In this document: positions 1 to 10,424 of the stretch, piece after piece
Numbering within the stretch: the stretch's first letter is position 1
How the letters are laid out: every line of letters starts with the position of its first letter
Assembly: GCF_018130695.1 (NCBI RefSeq)
Contig: NZ_JAFCJX010000005.1
Span: forward strand, 124,001 to 188,000
Origin: Bradyrhizobium jicamae
Lineage (GTDB): Bacteria; Pseudomonadota; Alphaproteobacteria; Rhizobiales; Xanthobacteraceae
Length of the DNA stretch: 64,000 nt
Reading direction: 5' to 3'
Position numbers and translations under genes: made by a program
The notes under the pieces: model-generated
The model's input: the letters and a program-made list of their open reading frames with translations, nothing else
Database searches by the model: none
Told to the model about the DNA's origin: nothing

Positions 1-559
1 CGATCAGCTCGATCGCATCGGCGCGATCGAACACCGAGTCCGGCACGGTCTCGCGCACCCGCACATGGGTGATCTGCGCGACGACATCGTTGAGGCTCTC
101 GATGTGCTGGATGTTGACGGCGGTGTAGACGTCGATGCCGTGCGAGAGCAACTCCTCGACGTCGAGATGGCGCTTCGGATGACGGCTGCCCGGCGCATTG
201 GTATGGGCGAGCTCGTCGACCAATGCCAGTTGGGGGCGCCGCGCGATCAGCGCGTCCAGATCCATCTCCTCCAGCGTCTGGTCGCGATAGCTGAGCCGCT
301 TGCGCGGGATCACCTCCAGCCCCTTGACCAGCGCCTCGGTCTCGACCCGGCCGTGGGTCTCGACAAAGCCGACCACGACGTCGACGCCCGCCTTAAGGCG
401 GGCGTGGGCGCTTTGCAGCATCTCGTAGGTCTTGCCGACGCCGGGCGCCGCGCCGATGAAGATTTTCAGCCGCCCCGCCCGGTCGTTCTCGCGGCGCGCC
501 GCTTCCAGCAGCGCGTCCGGCGAAGGTCGTTTTTCAAGGTCGAGGCGCTGATTTGCCAT
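1..559 (-). CDS. kdpD: KdpD potassium sensor kinase, N-terminal part (runs off the window)
   Basis: Membrane sensor histidine kinase that controls the kdp operon together with KdpE. Only the first 186 or so codons are present; the rest lies left of base 1. The visible part is the cytoplasmic KdpD domain, with a Walker A-like motif GAAPGVGKTYEML near residues 36-48, followed by VVGFVETHGR and the LVDELAHTNAPGSRHPKR block typical of KdpD. The start chosen is the ATG read at 559-557 (MANQRLDLEKRPSP). It follows kdpC after a 40-base gap on the same strand, as in the usual kdpFABC-DE order. The transmembrane, GAF and kinase domains cannot be seen here. Confidence 0.95.
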   Translation of the reverse strand, partial: MANQRLDLEKRPSPDALLEAARRENDRAGRLKIFIGAAPGVGKTYEMLQSAHARLKAGVDVVVGFVETHGRVETEALVKGLEVIPRKRLSYRDQTLEEMDLDALIARRPQLALVDELAHTNAPGSRHPKRHLDVEELLSHGIDVYTAVNIQHIESLNDVVAQITHVRVRETVPDSVFDRADAIELI

Positions 560-599
560 ACGGCAATATAGTCATCCGGTTCGGGGCCGCCCAATTCTC

Positions 600-1205
600 C
601 TATTTCGTGGCAGCGCCGTCCAGCGCCAGATTGAGCGCAAGAACGTTAACGCGGGGCTCGCCGAGCAGACCGGCAAAGCGGGACTGCGTGTACTGGGTGA
701 CCAGCTGGCGCAGTTGCTCTTCCGGCAGCTTCCGCACCTTCGCGATCCGCGGCACCTGGAACAGTGCGGCCTCCGGCGAGATATCCGGGTCCAGACCGCT
801 TGCGGAGGTGGTGACGAGGTCGACGGGGACGGCCGCGTCGGGGTTCTCGGCCTTCAGCTTGTCGACGTCCTCCTTGATCCGGTCGTTCAGCGCCTTGCTG
901 GTCGGACCGAGATTGGAGCCGCCGGAGTTCGCCGCGTTGTAGGGCGCGGAAACCGTCTTGGTCGAATCATTCGGATCAGGCGCGAGCGTCGCGGACAGGC
1001 GGCCGTGGAAATATTTGTCGTCCTTGAACTCCTGCCCGATCAGGGCGGAGCCAACCACCTTGCCGTCCTTCTCGATCAGGCTGCCTTCAGCCTGTTTCGG
1101 AAAGATGGCGCCGGCAATCGCGGTCATGGCGAGCGGATAGGCAAGCCCCGTGATCGCAGTGAGCGCGAGCAGCAAGATGATGGCGGGGCGGATTTCGCGA
1201 AGCAT
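600..1205 (-). CDS. kdpC: Potassium-transporting ATPase, KdpC subunit
   Basis: Accessory subunit of the KdpFABC potassium pump, 201 residues, a normal length for KdpC. It has one N-terminal membrane segment ([19 protein letters not shown]) and then a periplasmic domain with typical KdpC blocks: [28 protein letters not shown] and [16 protein letters not shown]. The start ATG at 1205 is preceded by GGAG in the short spacer after kdpB (stop at 1218). KdpC stabilises the complex between KdpA and KdpB. Nothing is unusual. Confidence 0.97.
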   Translation of the reverse strand: MLREIRPAIILLLALTAITGLAYPLAMTAIAGAIFPKQAEGSLIEKDGKVVGSALIGQEFKDDKYFHGRLSATLAPDPNDSTKTVSAPYNAANSGGSNLGPTSKALNDRIKEDVDKLKAENPDAAVPVDLVTTSASGLDPDISPEAALFQVPRIAKVRKLPEEQLRQLVTQYTQSRFAGLLGEPRVNVLALNLALDGAATK

Positions 1206-1217
1206 GATGTGAACTCC

Positions 1218-3329
<2,112 letters not shown>

Positions 3330-3352
3330 GGAAGTCACTCCAGTCAATTCGA

Positions 3353-5056
3353 TCAGAACAGCATGTTGGCGTTCATGGCGAGATGCTCGACGATCGGTCC
3401 GAGCGCCAGCGCCGGGAAGAAGGTGAGACCGCCCATGATCAGGATCACGCCGACCACAAGACCGACGAACAGGCCGCCGGTGGTCGGGAACGTGCCCATC
3501 GAGGGCGGGATCGACTTCTTCTCCGCAAGCGATCCCGCGATCGCCATCGCGGGGACGATCATGAAGAAGCGGCCGACGAACATCGCAACGGCACCGGTCG
3601 TGTTGTAGAAGAACGTGTTGCCGGTCAGGCCTGCGAATGCCGAGCCGTTATTGCCGGTCTGCGAGGTGTAGGCGTACAGCACTTCCGAGAACCCGTGCGG
3701 GCCGGCATTGGCCATCGAGGCCACGGCCGGCGGATACACGACGGCGACCGCGGTCCAGCCCAGGATCATCAGCGGCAGCACCAGGATGGCGAGCATCGCC
3801 ATCTTGACCTCGCGCGCCTCGATCTTCTTGCCGACATATTCCGGCGTGCGGCCGACCATCAGGCCCGCCACGAAGATCGCGAGAATGACGAACAGCAGCA
3901 TGCCGTACATGCCGGCGCCGACGCCGCCGACGACGATCTCGCCGAGCTCGATATTGATCAGCGGGATCATGCCGCCCAGCGCGGTGAAGCTGTCATGCAT
4001 GGCGTTGACCGCGCCGCACGAGGCCGCCGTGGTGATGACGGCGAACAGCGAGGACGCGACGATGCCGAAGCGGACCTCCTTGCCCTCCATGTTGCCGCCG
4101 GTCAGGCCGAGCGCCTGCAACGCCGTGGTGCCATTGGCTTCCGCCCAGTAAGTGATGGCGACGCCGGCGATGAACAGCACGCCCATCACGGCGAGGATCG
4201 CCCAACCCTGGCGCTCATTGCCGACCATGCGGCCGAACACGTTGGTCAGGGCCGCCCCCAGCGCGAAGATCGAGATCATCTGCACGAAATTCGACAGCGC
4301 GGTCGGGTTCTCGAACGGATGCGCGGCGTTGGCGTTGAAGAAGCCGCCGCCGTTGGTGCCGAGCATCTTGATGGCGACTTGCGATGCGACCGGACCGAGC
4401 GCGATGGTCTGCTTGCCGCCCTCCAGCGTGGTGGCATCGACATAGGCGCCGAGCGTCTGCGGCATGCCCTGCCAGACCAGGAACAGCGTGTAGACGATGC
4501 AGATCGGCAGCAGCACATAGAGCGTGCAGCGCGTGACGTCGACCCAGAAATTGCCGACGGTTCGCATCGAGGAACGCGAAAAGCCGCGGATCAGCGCCAC
4601 GGCGAGCGCGATGCCGGTTGCAGCCGACAGGAAGTTCTGGTGCGTCAGGCCGAGCATCTGCACCAGATAGGACAGCGTGCTCTCGCCGCCGTAATTCTGC
4701 CAGTTGGTGTTGGTGATGAAGGAGATCGCCGTATTGAAGGAGAGGTCCTCGGCAACCGCGGATTGGCCGGCCGGATTGAACGGCAGAACGGCCTGCAGCC
4801 GCATCAGGGCGTAGATGATCACGACGCCGCCGACGTGGAACAGCAGCATGGCGATCGTGTAGGTGAGCCAGTGCTGCTCGCGCTTCTCGTCGACACCGCC
4901 GACCCAGTACAGCCCGCGCTCGAGCGGGCGCAGCACGGGAGACAGGAAGGTGCTCTCGCCGTTGAATACGCGGGTCATGTACCAGCCGAGCGGTTTGACC
5001 AGCGCGACCACGATCGCGCAATAAAGGAGAATTTGGATCCAGCCGATGACGGTCAT
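3353..5056 (-). CDS. kdpA: Potassium-transporting ATPase, KdpA subunit
   Basis: Potassium-binding, channel-like subunit of KdpFABC, 567 residues with about ten membrane segments, the expected size. Selectivity-filter-type blocks are visible ([47 protein letters not shown]). The frame is open for 18 more codons upstream, but MTVIGWIQ at 5056 is the conserved KdpA N terminus. The 117-base gap to kdpF is long for this operon and is almost filled by a possible small ORF (5061-5165). Confidence 0.97.
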   Translation of the reverse strand: MTVIGWIQILLYCAIVVALVKPLGWYMTRVFNGESTFLSPVLRPLERGLYWVGGVDEKREQHWLTYTIAMLLFHVGGVVIIYALMRLQAVLPFNPAGQSAVAEDLSFNTAISFITNTNWQNYGGESTLSYLVQMLGLTHQNFLSAATGIALAVALIRGFSRSSMRTVGNFWVDVTRCTLYVLLPICIVYTLFLVWQGMPQTLGAYVDATTLEGGKQTIALGPVASQVAIKMLGTNGGGFFNANAAHPFENPTALSNFVQMISIFALGAALTNVFGRMVGNERQGWAILAVMGVLFIAGVAITYWAEANGTTALQALGLTGGNMEGKEVRFGIVASSLFAVITTAASCGAVNAMHDSFTALGGMIPLINIELGEIVVGGVGAGMYGMLLFVILAIFVAGLMVGRTPEYVGKKIEAREVKMAMLAILVLPLMILGWTAVAVVYPPAVASMANAGPHGFSEVLYAYTSQTGNNGSAFAGLTGNTFFYNTTGAVAMFVGRFFMIVPAMAIAGSLAEKKSIPPSMGTFPTTGGLFVGLVVGVILIMGGLTFFPALALGPIVEHLAMNANMLF

Positions 5057-5060
5057 CGCG

Positions 5061-5165
5061 TCAAACCTTTCGAATGGGCTGTGGTGGCAGAAGCAAAACG
5101 ACCACGGCAAGCAGGAGCCCGGTCAGGGCCGCATCTGCCGCCAGAATGGTGCACAGGGTGAGCAC
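5061..5165 (-). CDS. Possible 34-residue hydrophobic peptide between kdpF and kdpA
   Basis: A GTG-started frame of 34 codons fits the space between the kdpF stop (5174) and the kdpA start (5056). The product would be one hydrophobic helix ([20 protein letters not shown]) followed by a short tail ending PPQPIRKV. The ribosome binding site is weak. Size and position suggest either a second tiny Kdp-associated membrane peptide or chance coding. I do not recognise a family. It is listed because it occupies nearly all of an otherwise unexplained gap. Confidence 0.25.
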   Translation of the reverse strand: MLTLCTILAADAALTGLLLAVVVLLLPPQPIRKV

Positions 5166-5173
5166 GGCGCGGC

Positions 5174-5263
5174 TCAGAAGCGCTCGGGCCGCAGCAGCGC
5201 GTAGGTGAGGTAGAACAGCAGGCCCAGCGAAACGAGGCCGGCGAGCGAATAATCGAAGATCAT
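5174..5263 (-). CDS. kdpF: Potassium-transporting ATPase, KdpF subunit
   Basis: 29-residue single-span membrane peptide that stabilises the KdpABC complex. The protein starts MIFDYSLAGLVSLGLLFYLT and ends ALLRPERF, the classic KdpF pattern with the YALLRPERF-type tail. A GGAGGG ribosome binding site lies six bases before the ATG. It is preceded by another short membrane ORF (5276-5359) and followed by kdpA. Confidence 0.92.
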   Translation of the reverse strand: MIFDYSLAGLVSLGLLFYLTYALLRPERF

Positions 5264-5275
5264 CGCACCCTCCGC

Positions 5276-5359
5276 TTACAGCCGTTCGCAGGCATAGGCG
5301 TAGCCGATCCCGGCCGCGAACAGGCCGGCCGCCAGCAACGCCATCAGAATGTCCATCAT
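5276..5359 (-). CDS. 27-residue membrane peptide upstream of kdpF
   Basis: A short frame MMDILMALLAAGLFAAGIGY continuing to AYACERL, with a good ribosome binding site (AGGAGC, four bases from the ATG). It is one hydrophobic helix followed by a Cys-Glu-Arg-Leu tail. Similar tiny ORFs of the form hydrophobic helix, Tyr, Cys, charged, Leu precede kdpF in other bacteria as far as I recall, usually unannotated. It is 12 bases from kdpF and would be the first gene of the operon. Its function is unknown; it may be part of Kdp assembly or a leader peptide. Confidence 0.65.
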   Translation of the reverse strand: MMDILMALLAAGLFAAGIGYAYACERL

Positions 5360-5467
5360 GGGAAGCTCCTACGTCGTGGGCGCGGCAGGGCCATAAAGGC
5401 TTCCGCACCGGATGGTCGTGAAGTGCCATCCACGGCATAGGTTTTCGAGATGCGACCAATAGGGACG

Positions 5468-5484
5468 TTATAGGAATCCTATAA
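5468..5484. promoter_or_regulatory. 17-bp AT-rich palindrome upstream of the kdp operon
   Basis: TTATAGGAATCCTATAA is a perfect inverted repeat around one central base, standing out in GC-rich surroundings. It lies 109 bases upstream of the first ORF of the kdp operon. Position and symmetry fit an operator, with KdpE, the partner of the adjacent KdpD, as the obvious candidate. It could also overlap promoter elements. Assignment to KdpE is inference. Confidence 0.45.
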
Positions 5485-5504
5485 GGGCTCGACACAGGCC
5501 CAAC

Positions 5505-5597
5505 CTGTAGGGTGGGCAAAGGAGCGCTAGCGACGTGCCCACCATCGCACGAGCGGTGCAAGAGTGGTGGGCACGCTTCGCTTTGCCCACCCTACAG
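5505..5597. repeat. Palindromic dispersed repeat, copy 1
   Basis: A 93-base element whose arms CTGTAGGGTGGGCAAAG and CTTTGCCCACCCTACAG are exact reverse complements, with imperfect inner pairing (GTGCCCACCA against TGGTGGGCAC). A second copy lies at 29411-29503. Elements with this core are common intergenic repeats in Bradyrhizobium as I recall. It sits between the divergent kdp operon and the gene at 5724. Confidence 0.85.
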
Positions 5598-5723
5598 ATC
5601 CCCTCCCATGCCTATGAAATTCCTATATCTCGCGCGCCTGCCTCATCTCGTTTTCAAACGGCGCTTTGGTCATTTTGCATATGCGGCCCGAGCTTTCGGC
5701 CGCGCTTGAGACGAGATGACGCC

Positions 5724-6188
5724 ATGTCGTTGCTATCAGAAAATCTACACCCCGATCTCGGCGACCGGCTCCGCGATGCCTGTGCGGTCACCACCGAGTT
5801 CATGACCGACATCATCAGCCAGGCCTGCCGACGCTTCCCGTCGCAGGGGCAGCGCGGCAAGACCGCGCAGGTCGAGCGGCTGATCGCATCCGGCGCCTGG
5901 ACCGACGCGGCGCTGGCGCTGCTCGACCTGGAGCTGCCGCAATGGCAGGTCCGCCGCCTGGTCTACGACGAGGGCGAGTGGCACTGTGCGCTGTCGCGCG
6001 AGCGCGAGTTGCCCGACTGGCTCGACCAGTCGATCGAGACCCATCATGCGGATCTCGCCCTTGCGATCCTCGCCGGTTTCGTCGAAGCGCAGCGCGCGAC
6101 GGCGCCGGAGAGCCGAACCAGCGTGCCGGCCGTGCGCCGCAACACGGGCGCGCTCTATGAGCCGATGCTGAGCGAGAATTTCGGCTGA
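5724..6188 (+). CDS. Hypothetical protein, 154 residues
   Basis: Soluble protein starting MSLLSENLHPDLGDRLRDAC. I recognise no domain. The N-terminal half (TEFMTDIISQACRRFPSQGQ) is helical. The middle (LELPQWQVRRLVYDEGEWHC) and the SIETHHADLALAILAGFVEA stretch look like a folded globular domain. Codon use matches neighbouring genes. The frame is open further upstream into the palindromic repeat, but the ATG at 5724 is the first start outside it. Probably a lineage-specific rhizobial protein transcribed alone. Confidence 0.75.
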   Translation: MSLLSENLHPDLGDRLRDACAVTTEFMTDIISQACRRFPSQGQRGKTAQVERLIASGAWTDAALALLDLELPQWQVRRLVYDEGEWHCALSRERELPDWLDQSIETHHADLALAILAGFVEAQRATAPESRTSVPAVRRNTGALYEPMLSENFG

Positions 6189-6435
6189 TCGTACTCGTAT
6201 GGGTACAAGAGACCTCCCGCAAGACCTCATCCGTCACGAGTCCTGATGGGCTTCTCGCCACGCTGCTCGAGCGCGACCATCCCAACGCGATAAAGGTCGC
6301 GCTGCCGCGCGCAACAGGCGCAGCGTCACGGCTCCATCGCAATGCACAATGCCTCGCGCGATCGTCGTCGGCGCGTGCCACCCATATTGAGGTTCCCGAG
6401 CCGAACCCCATATCCCCGGCAAGGGAGTGCTTGCC

Positions 6436-7833
6436 GTGCAGACCTTGAAGGCGGCTCTCGTTGCGGCGGCTGTGGTCGTCGCTCTCTTTGTCTCGATCCG
6501 TCCGGGTGCGGCGGAGGAGAACCGTCGTCTGGCCCTGACGATCTCAATCGACGGCGCCATCGGACCGGCGTCGGCCAGCTACGTCAAGGACGCCCTGGCC
6601 AAGGCGGCCGAACGGCGCGCCGAAATCGTCGTGCTGCGCCTGAATACGCCGGGCGGTCTCAACACCAGCATGCGCGAGATCATCGCCGACGTGCTCGCCT
6701 CGCCCGTTCCTGTCGCCGGATTCGTCGCGCCCTCCGGCGCCCATGCCGCGAGTGCCGGGACCTACATCCTCTACGCGACGCACATCGCGGCCATGGCGCC
6801 CGGTACCAATATCGGTGCTGCAACGCCGGTGCAGATTGGCAGCCCGATTCCGGGGCTACCGAGCGGAACGCCCGACAAGAACGGCAAGGACAAAAAGGAT
6901 GGCGACCGTCCGGCGGAAGCAAAGGACGCCATGATGGCCAAGGCGACCAATGATGCCGTCGCCTATATCCGCAGCCTTGCCGAATTGCGTGGCCGCAATG
7001 CCGACTGGGCCGAGAAGGCGGTGCGTGAAGCCGCCACCCTCTCCGCCAACGGCGCGCTGCAGGCCAAGGCCATCGACCTCATCGCGCGCGATCCGGCGGA
7101 TTTGCTAAAACAGATCGACGGGCGCGTGGTGGAGGTTGCAGGCGGCAGGACGCAACGCCTGACGACGACGGATGCAACGGTCGAAGCCATCGATCCCGGC
7201 TGGATCTCGCGCCTGCTTGCGGTCATCACCAATCCCAACGTGGCCTTTATCCTGCTGATGATCGGCATCTACGGGCTGATCTTCGAGTTCATGTCCCCCG
7301 GCGCGGTCGCCCCCGGGGTCGTCGGCACAATCTGCCTGCTGCTCGGCCTCTATGCCCTCAACATGCTCCCGATCAACTACGCCGGCTTCGCCCTGATGCT
7401 GGTCGGGCTCGCGCTCCTCACCATCGAAGTCTTCAACCCGACGATCGTGATTGGCTTCGGCGGGGCCATCGCCGTTGCGCTGGGCGCGCTGATGCTCTTC
7501 CGCGTTGAAGCACCCGGCTACAGGCTGTCATGGTGGGTGATCGGCGGCACGATCGCGGTGTTCGTCGCGTTCTTTCTCGTCGTGCTCGGCTCGCTTCGCC
7601 GCGCCCGCAAGGGGCCGGTCCGGGTCGGCGCGCAGGCGATGCAAGGCCTTCCCGCCGAGGTGCTCGACTGGTCCGAGACGAGGGGGCACGTCTTCACCAA
7701 TGGTGAGCGCTGGCAGGCCCGCGGCACCGAGACGTTCAAGTCCGGAGACCGGGTCGAAGTGGCCAACATCATCGATTTGACGCTCGTGGTCCGGCGCGCA
7801 CCGGCCTCCACGGGCGAGGGAGGTACAGCATGA
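6436..7833 (+). CDS. NfeD-family membrane serine protease (ClpP class)
   Basis: Long-form NfeD protein. It has an N-terminal signal or anchor, then a ClpP-fold protease domain with the serine in a [11 protein letters not shown] block and a KATND segment matching the region of the catalytic lysine in archaeal homologues. Four to five membrane segments follow (about residues 270-390), then a C-terminal OB-fold NfeD domain ([22 protein letters not shown]). GTG at 6427 and GTG at 6436 are both possible starts; AAGGGA at 6421-6426 is well spaced only for 6436. The stop overlaps the slipin gene by four bases. Such pairs are thought to act in membrane protein quality control. Confidence 0.9.
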   Translation: MQTLKAALVAAAVVVALFVSIRPGAAEENRRLALTISIDGAIGPASASYVKDALAKAAERRAEIVVLRLNTPGGLNTSMREIIADVLASPVPVAGFVAPSGAHAASAGTYILYATHIAAMAPGTNIGAATPVQIGSPIPGLPSGTPDKNGKDKKDGDRPAEAKDAMMAKATNDAVAYIRSLAELRGRNADWAEKAVREAATLSANGALQAKAIDLIARDPADLLKQIDGRVVEVAGGRTQRLTTTDATVEAIDPGWISRLLAVITNPNVAFILLMIGIYGLIFEFMSPGAVAPGVVGTICLLLGLYALNMLPINYAGFALMLVGLALLTIEVFNPTIVIGFGGAIAVALGALMLFRVEAPGYRLSWWVIGGTIAVFVAFFLVVLGSLRRARKGPVRVGAQAMQGLPAEVLDWSETRGHVFTNGERWQARGTETFKSGDRVEVANIIDLTLVVRRAPASTGEGGTA

Positions 7834-8591
7834 CGCTCGATTATTTCAGCTACGCGGCGCTGGCGCTGCTCGTGATCATATTCCTGACCCAGGCCGTTCG
7901 GGTCCTGCGCGAATATGAGCGCGGCGTCATCTTCACGCTCGGCCGCTTCACCGGAGTCAAGGGCCCGGGGCTGATCATCCTGATTCCGGTCGTGCAGCAA
8001 CTCGTGAAGGTCGATCTTCGGGTGGTGGTCCAGGTCGTGCCGCCGCAGGACGTGATTTCGCGCGACAACGTCTCGGTCAAGGTCAACGCCGTCCTCTACT
8101 TCCGCATCGTCGATGCCGAGCGCGCCATCATCAAGGTCAGCGACTACCTCGCCGCGACCAGCCAGCTCGCACAGACCACGCTGCGCTCGGTGCTCGGCAA
8201 GCATGAGCTCGACGAGATGCTGGCGGAACGCGACAGGCTGAACGCCGACATCCAGGAAATCCTCGACAAGCAGACCGACGTCTGGGGCATCAAGGTGACC
8301 GGGATCGAGATCAAGGATGTCGATATCAACGAGACCATGGTGCGGGCGATCGCCAAGCAGGCCGAGGCGGAACGGTTGCGGCGCGCCAAGGTGATCAACG
8401 CGATGGGCGAGCAGCAGGCCGCCGAGAAACTGGTCGAGGCGGGAAGGATCCTGGCGCAGGAGCCGCAAGCCATGCAGCTGCGCTATTTCGCGGCGCTGCA
8501 TGACATCGCGGGCGAACGCTCCTCGACTGTCGTCTTCCCGCTCCCGATGAACCTGCTGGATCACCTGACACGGCGCAGCGAAGCGACCTGA
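7830..8591 (+). CDS. Slipin (SPFH/band 7 family, stomatin-like)
   Basis: 253-residue membrane-anchored SPFH protein. One N-terminal hydrophobic segment ([16 protein letters not shown]) is followed by the band 7 domain ([54 protein letters not shown]) and a coiled-coil-like C-terminal part ([20 protein letters not shown]). It overlaps the NfeD gene by four bases and is certainly co-transcribed with it. In archaea the NfeD protease cleaves the C terminus of stomatin, so the two probably act together. Confidence 0.95.
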   Translation: MTLDYFSYAALALLVIIFLTQAVRVLREYERGVIFTLGRFTGVKGPGLIILIPVVQQLVKVDLRVVVQVVPPQDVISRDNVSVKVNAVLYFRIVDAERAIIKVSDYLAATSQLAQTTLRSVLGKHELDEMLAERDRLNADIQEILDKQTDVWGIKVTGIEIKDVDINETMVRAIAKQAEAERLRRAKVINAMGEQQAAEKLVEAGRILAQEPQAMQLRYFAALHDIAGERSSTVVFPLPMNLLDHLTRRSEAT

Positions 8592-8639
8592 CTTCGCCGC
8601 TTGTCGGCGAACCGTGGCTCGCGCCGGCGCATGCCAGGA

Positions 8640-8786
8640 CTAACGATGCTTCGCCCGCCATGCCGGTCCGGGGCCACGCATGTAATGCGCTTCGGGACGG
8701 TAGATGCCGACGGGCTCGCAGGCGAGCCTGGCGAGGACGGATAGCAACCGCCCGAGAAGCGTTTGCAGCAGGGCGCGCGCCGTCAT
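8640..8786 (-). CDS. Small hypothetical protein, 48 residues
   Basis: Begins MTARALLQTLLGRLLSVLAR and ends GPGPAWRAKHR, with a CEPVGIYRPEAHYMRGPGP block in between. Its ATG lies one base after the stop of the upstream gene (8788-9069), so the two are translationally linked. The EPVG.YRPEAHYMRGPGP pattern recalls short proteins I associate with bradyrhizobia, but I cannot name a function. It is convergent with the slipin gene. Confidence 0.5.
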   Translation of the reverse strand: MTARALLQTLLGRLLSVLARLACEPVGIYRPEAHYMRGPGPAWRAKHR

Positions 8787-8787
8787 C

Positions 8788-9069
8788 TCAATAGTCCCAT
8801 TTCTCACCAAGCACGACCGGCTGCCGCGGATAGCTTTCGGCATCCTGGCCGGCATTGGCGAGGCGGCGGTCGCCGGTCAACGCGCCGTCCCTCTGGCTTG
8901 CCGCGTGCCACCTCAGCTCGTTGCGCAACCGCCTGATCTTCGCGGCAGCAATGGCCCGGTGAATCATCCGCAGCGTCGCGCCGAGCCGGCGGAGGACGCG
9001 CGCCGGCGAAAAGCTCCGGGCGCGCGCCGTCCCGCGCAGGCGAATCTCGTTCTGATAAAGCAGGGTCAT
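8788..9069 (-). CDS. Small hypothetical protein, 93 residues
   Basis: Basic protein with a long arginine-rich helix (MIHRAIAAAKIRRLRNELRW) and a C-terminal block PRQPVVLGEKWDY. The helix plus the LGEKWD ending recalls short rhizobial proteins of unknown function. It precedes the 48-residue gene with one intervening base. There is no signal peptide or membrane segment. No function can be given. Confidence 0.55.
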   Translation of the reverse strand: MTLLYQNEIRLRGTARARSFSPARVLRRLGATLRMIHRAIAAAKIRRLRNELRWHAASQRDGALTGDRRLANAGQDAESYPRQPVVLGEKWDY

Positions 9070-9305
9070 CTCGTGTTATCCCATGGCGGCGCAGCTGTGC
9101 ACCGCGTCATGGGAGAAGATGCTGACATCGTCGTAGGAATTCGAGACGGGCTGCCACCGATCCGTATAGGGTCCGCATAAGAGTTGACCGGCCCTACGGG
9201 AACACGGCCTCTCCCCCACGCATTGACGAGAGCCCCGGCGGTGCTAGCCTTTGCGAAACGACGCGCCGCCGAGCAGGCCGGTATCTGTCGCAAAGGGTGG
9301 AAACC

Positions 9306-10322
9306 ATGAACGTCGTATCGCCAGCCAGTGCGAGCACCGAACCCGTCACCTCGGACGGCGTGATCGCCGCCGGTGCCTATGTCGACGGACGGCGCGTCGC
9401 CAATATCGCGATCGACGAGGCCGGCAGCTGGCGCAGCAAGCCGGATCATGTGGTGTGGATCGGCCTGCACGAGCCGGAGACGCAACTGCTCAAGCGGGTG
9501 CAGCAGCAGTTCGAGCTGCACGACCTCGCGATCGAGGACGCCGATCATGCGCATCAGCGGCCGAAGATCGAGCAGTATGGCGACGCGCTGTTCATCGTGG
9601 CGCGCACCGCGCAGCTCGACGGCGACAGCATCGCCTTCGGCGAGACGCATCTGTTCGTCGGCGAGGGCTACATCGTCTCGGTCCGCCACGGCGCCTCGAC
9701 CTCGTACAAGCCGGTGCGCGAACGCTGCGAGAGCTGTCCGCGCGCGCTCGCCCGCGGCGAAGACTACATCCTCTACGCCATCCTCGACTTCATCGTCGAC
9801 AACTACTCGCCGGTGCTCGAAACCATTCAGGTGGAGGTCGAGGCGATGGAGGCCGAGGTGCTAGCGAGCGCGATGACGCGTGCGCAGATCGAGCGGCTGT
9901 ATCTCTTGCGGCGCGATCTGCTGCGGCTGCGCAACGCGGTGGGGCCTCTCGTCGAGGTCTGCCGCCGGCTGGAGCATGACAATCTGCCGATGGTGCGCCC
10001 GACGATGCGCCCGTTGTTCCGCGACGTCACCGACCACGTCCGCACCGTCCAGGAACGGATCGATTCCCTGCGCGAGGTTCTGGCGTTCGCGTTTGAAGCG
10101 AGCCTGCTGGTCGGCCAGGCACAGGAGACCGCGATCTCCAAGAAGCTCGCCTCGTGGCTCGCGATCGTCGCAGTGCCGACCATGATTGCAGGAATCTACG
10201 GCATGAACTTCAAGCACATGCCGGAGCTGGAATGGGAGTATGGCTACTTTGCCGTGATCGGCGCGATCGTGACCGTCTGCGCGGTGCTGTTCTGGCGGTT
10301 CCGGCGAGTGGGGTGGTTGTAG
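9306..10322 (+). CDS. corA: CorA-type magnesium/cobalt transporter
   Basis: 338-residue 2-TM-GxN channel. A large N-terminal cytoplasmic domain is followed by two C-terminal membrane helices, with the signature YGMNF between them (IYGMNFKHMPELEW). ATG 9306 is chosen because AAAGGGTGG ends six bases upstream; a GTG at 9297 is inside that site. It stands alone on the plus strand and converges on the formate dehydrogenase operon, with a palindromic repeat in the 102-base gap. It presumably moves Mg2+ or other divalent cations through the inner membrane. Confidence 0.93.
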   Translation: MNVVSPASASTEPVTSDGVIAAGAYVDGRRVANIAIDEAGSWRSKPDHVVWIGLHEPETQLLKRVQQQFELHDLAIEDADHAHQRPKIEQYGDALFIVARTAQLDGDSIAFGETHLFVGEGYIVSVRHGASTSYKPVRERCESCPRALARGEDYILYAILDFIVDNYSPVLETIQVEVEAMEAEVLASAMTRAQIERLYLLRRDLLRLRNAVGPLVEVCRRLEHDNLPMVRPTMRPLFRDVTDHVRTVQERIDSLREVLAFAFEASLLVGQAQETAISKKLASWLAIVAVPTMIAGIYGMNFKHMPELEWEYGYFAVIGAIVTVCAVLFWRFRRVGWL

Positions 10323-10328
10323 CAGTCC

Positions 10329-10416
10329 GTAGCCCGGATGGAGCGCAGCGCAATCCGGGGCCGCTTCAACCGCGGAGAATGCAGCCCCGGATTTCGCTTC
10401 GCTCCATCCGGGCTAC
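10329..10416. repeat. Palindromic dispersed repeat, second type
   Basis: Arms GTAGCCCGGATGGAGC and GCTCCATCCGGGCTAC are exact reverse complements, with further inner pairing around an asymmetric loop. It fills the gap between convergent corA and fdsA, so as RNA it could act as a bidirectional terminator. Elements with the CCCGGATGGAGC core are frequent in bradyrhizobial intergenic regions as I recall. Confidence 0.85.
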
Positions 10417-10424
10417 AATTCGAA

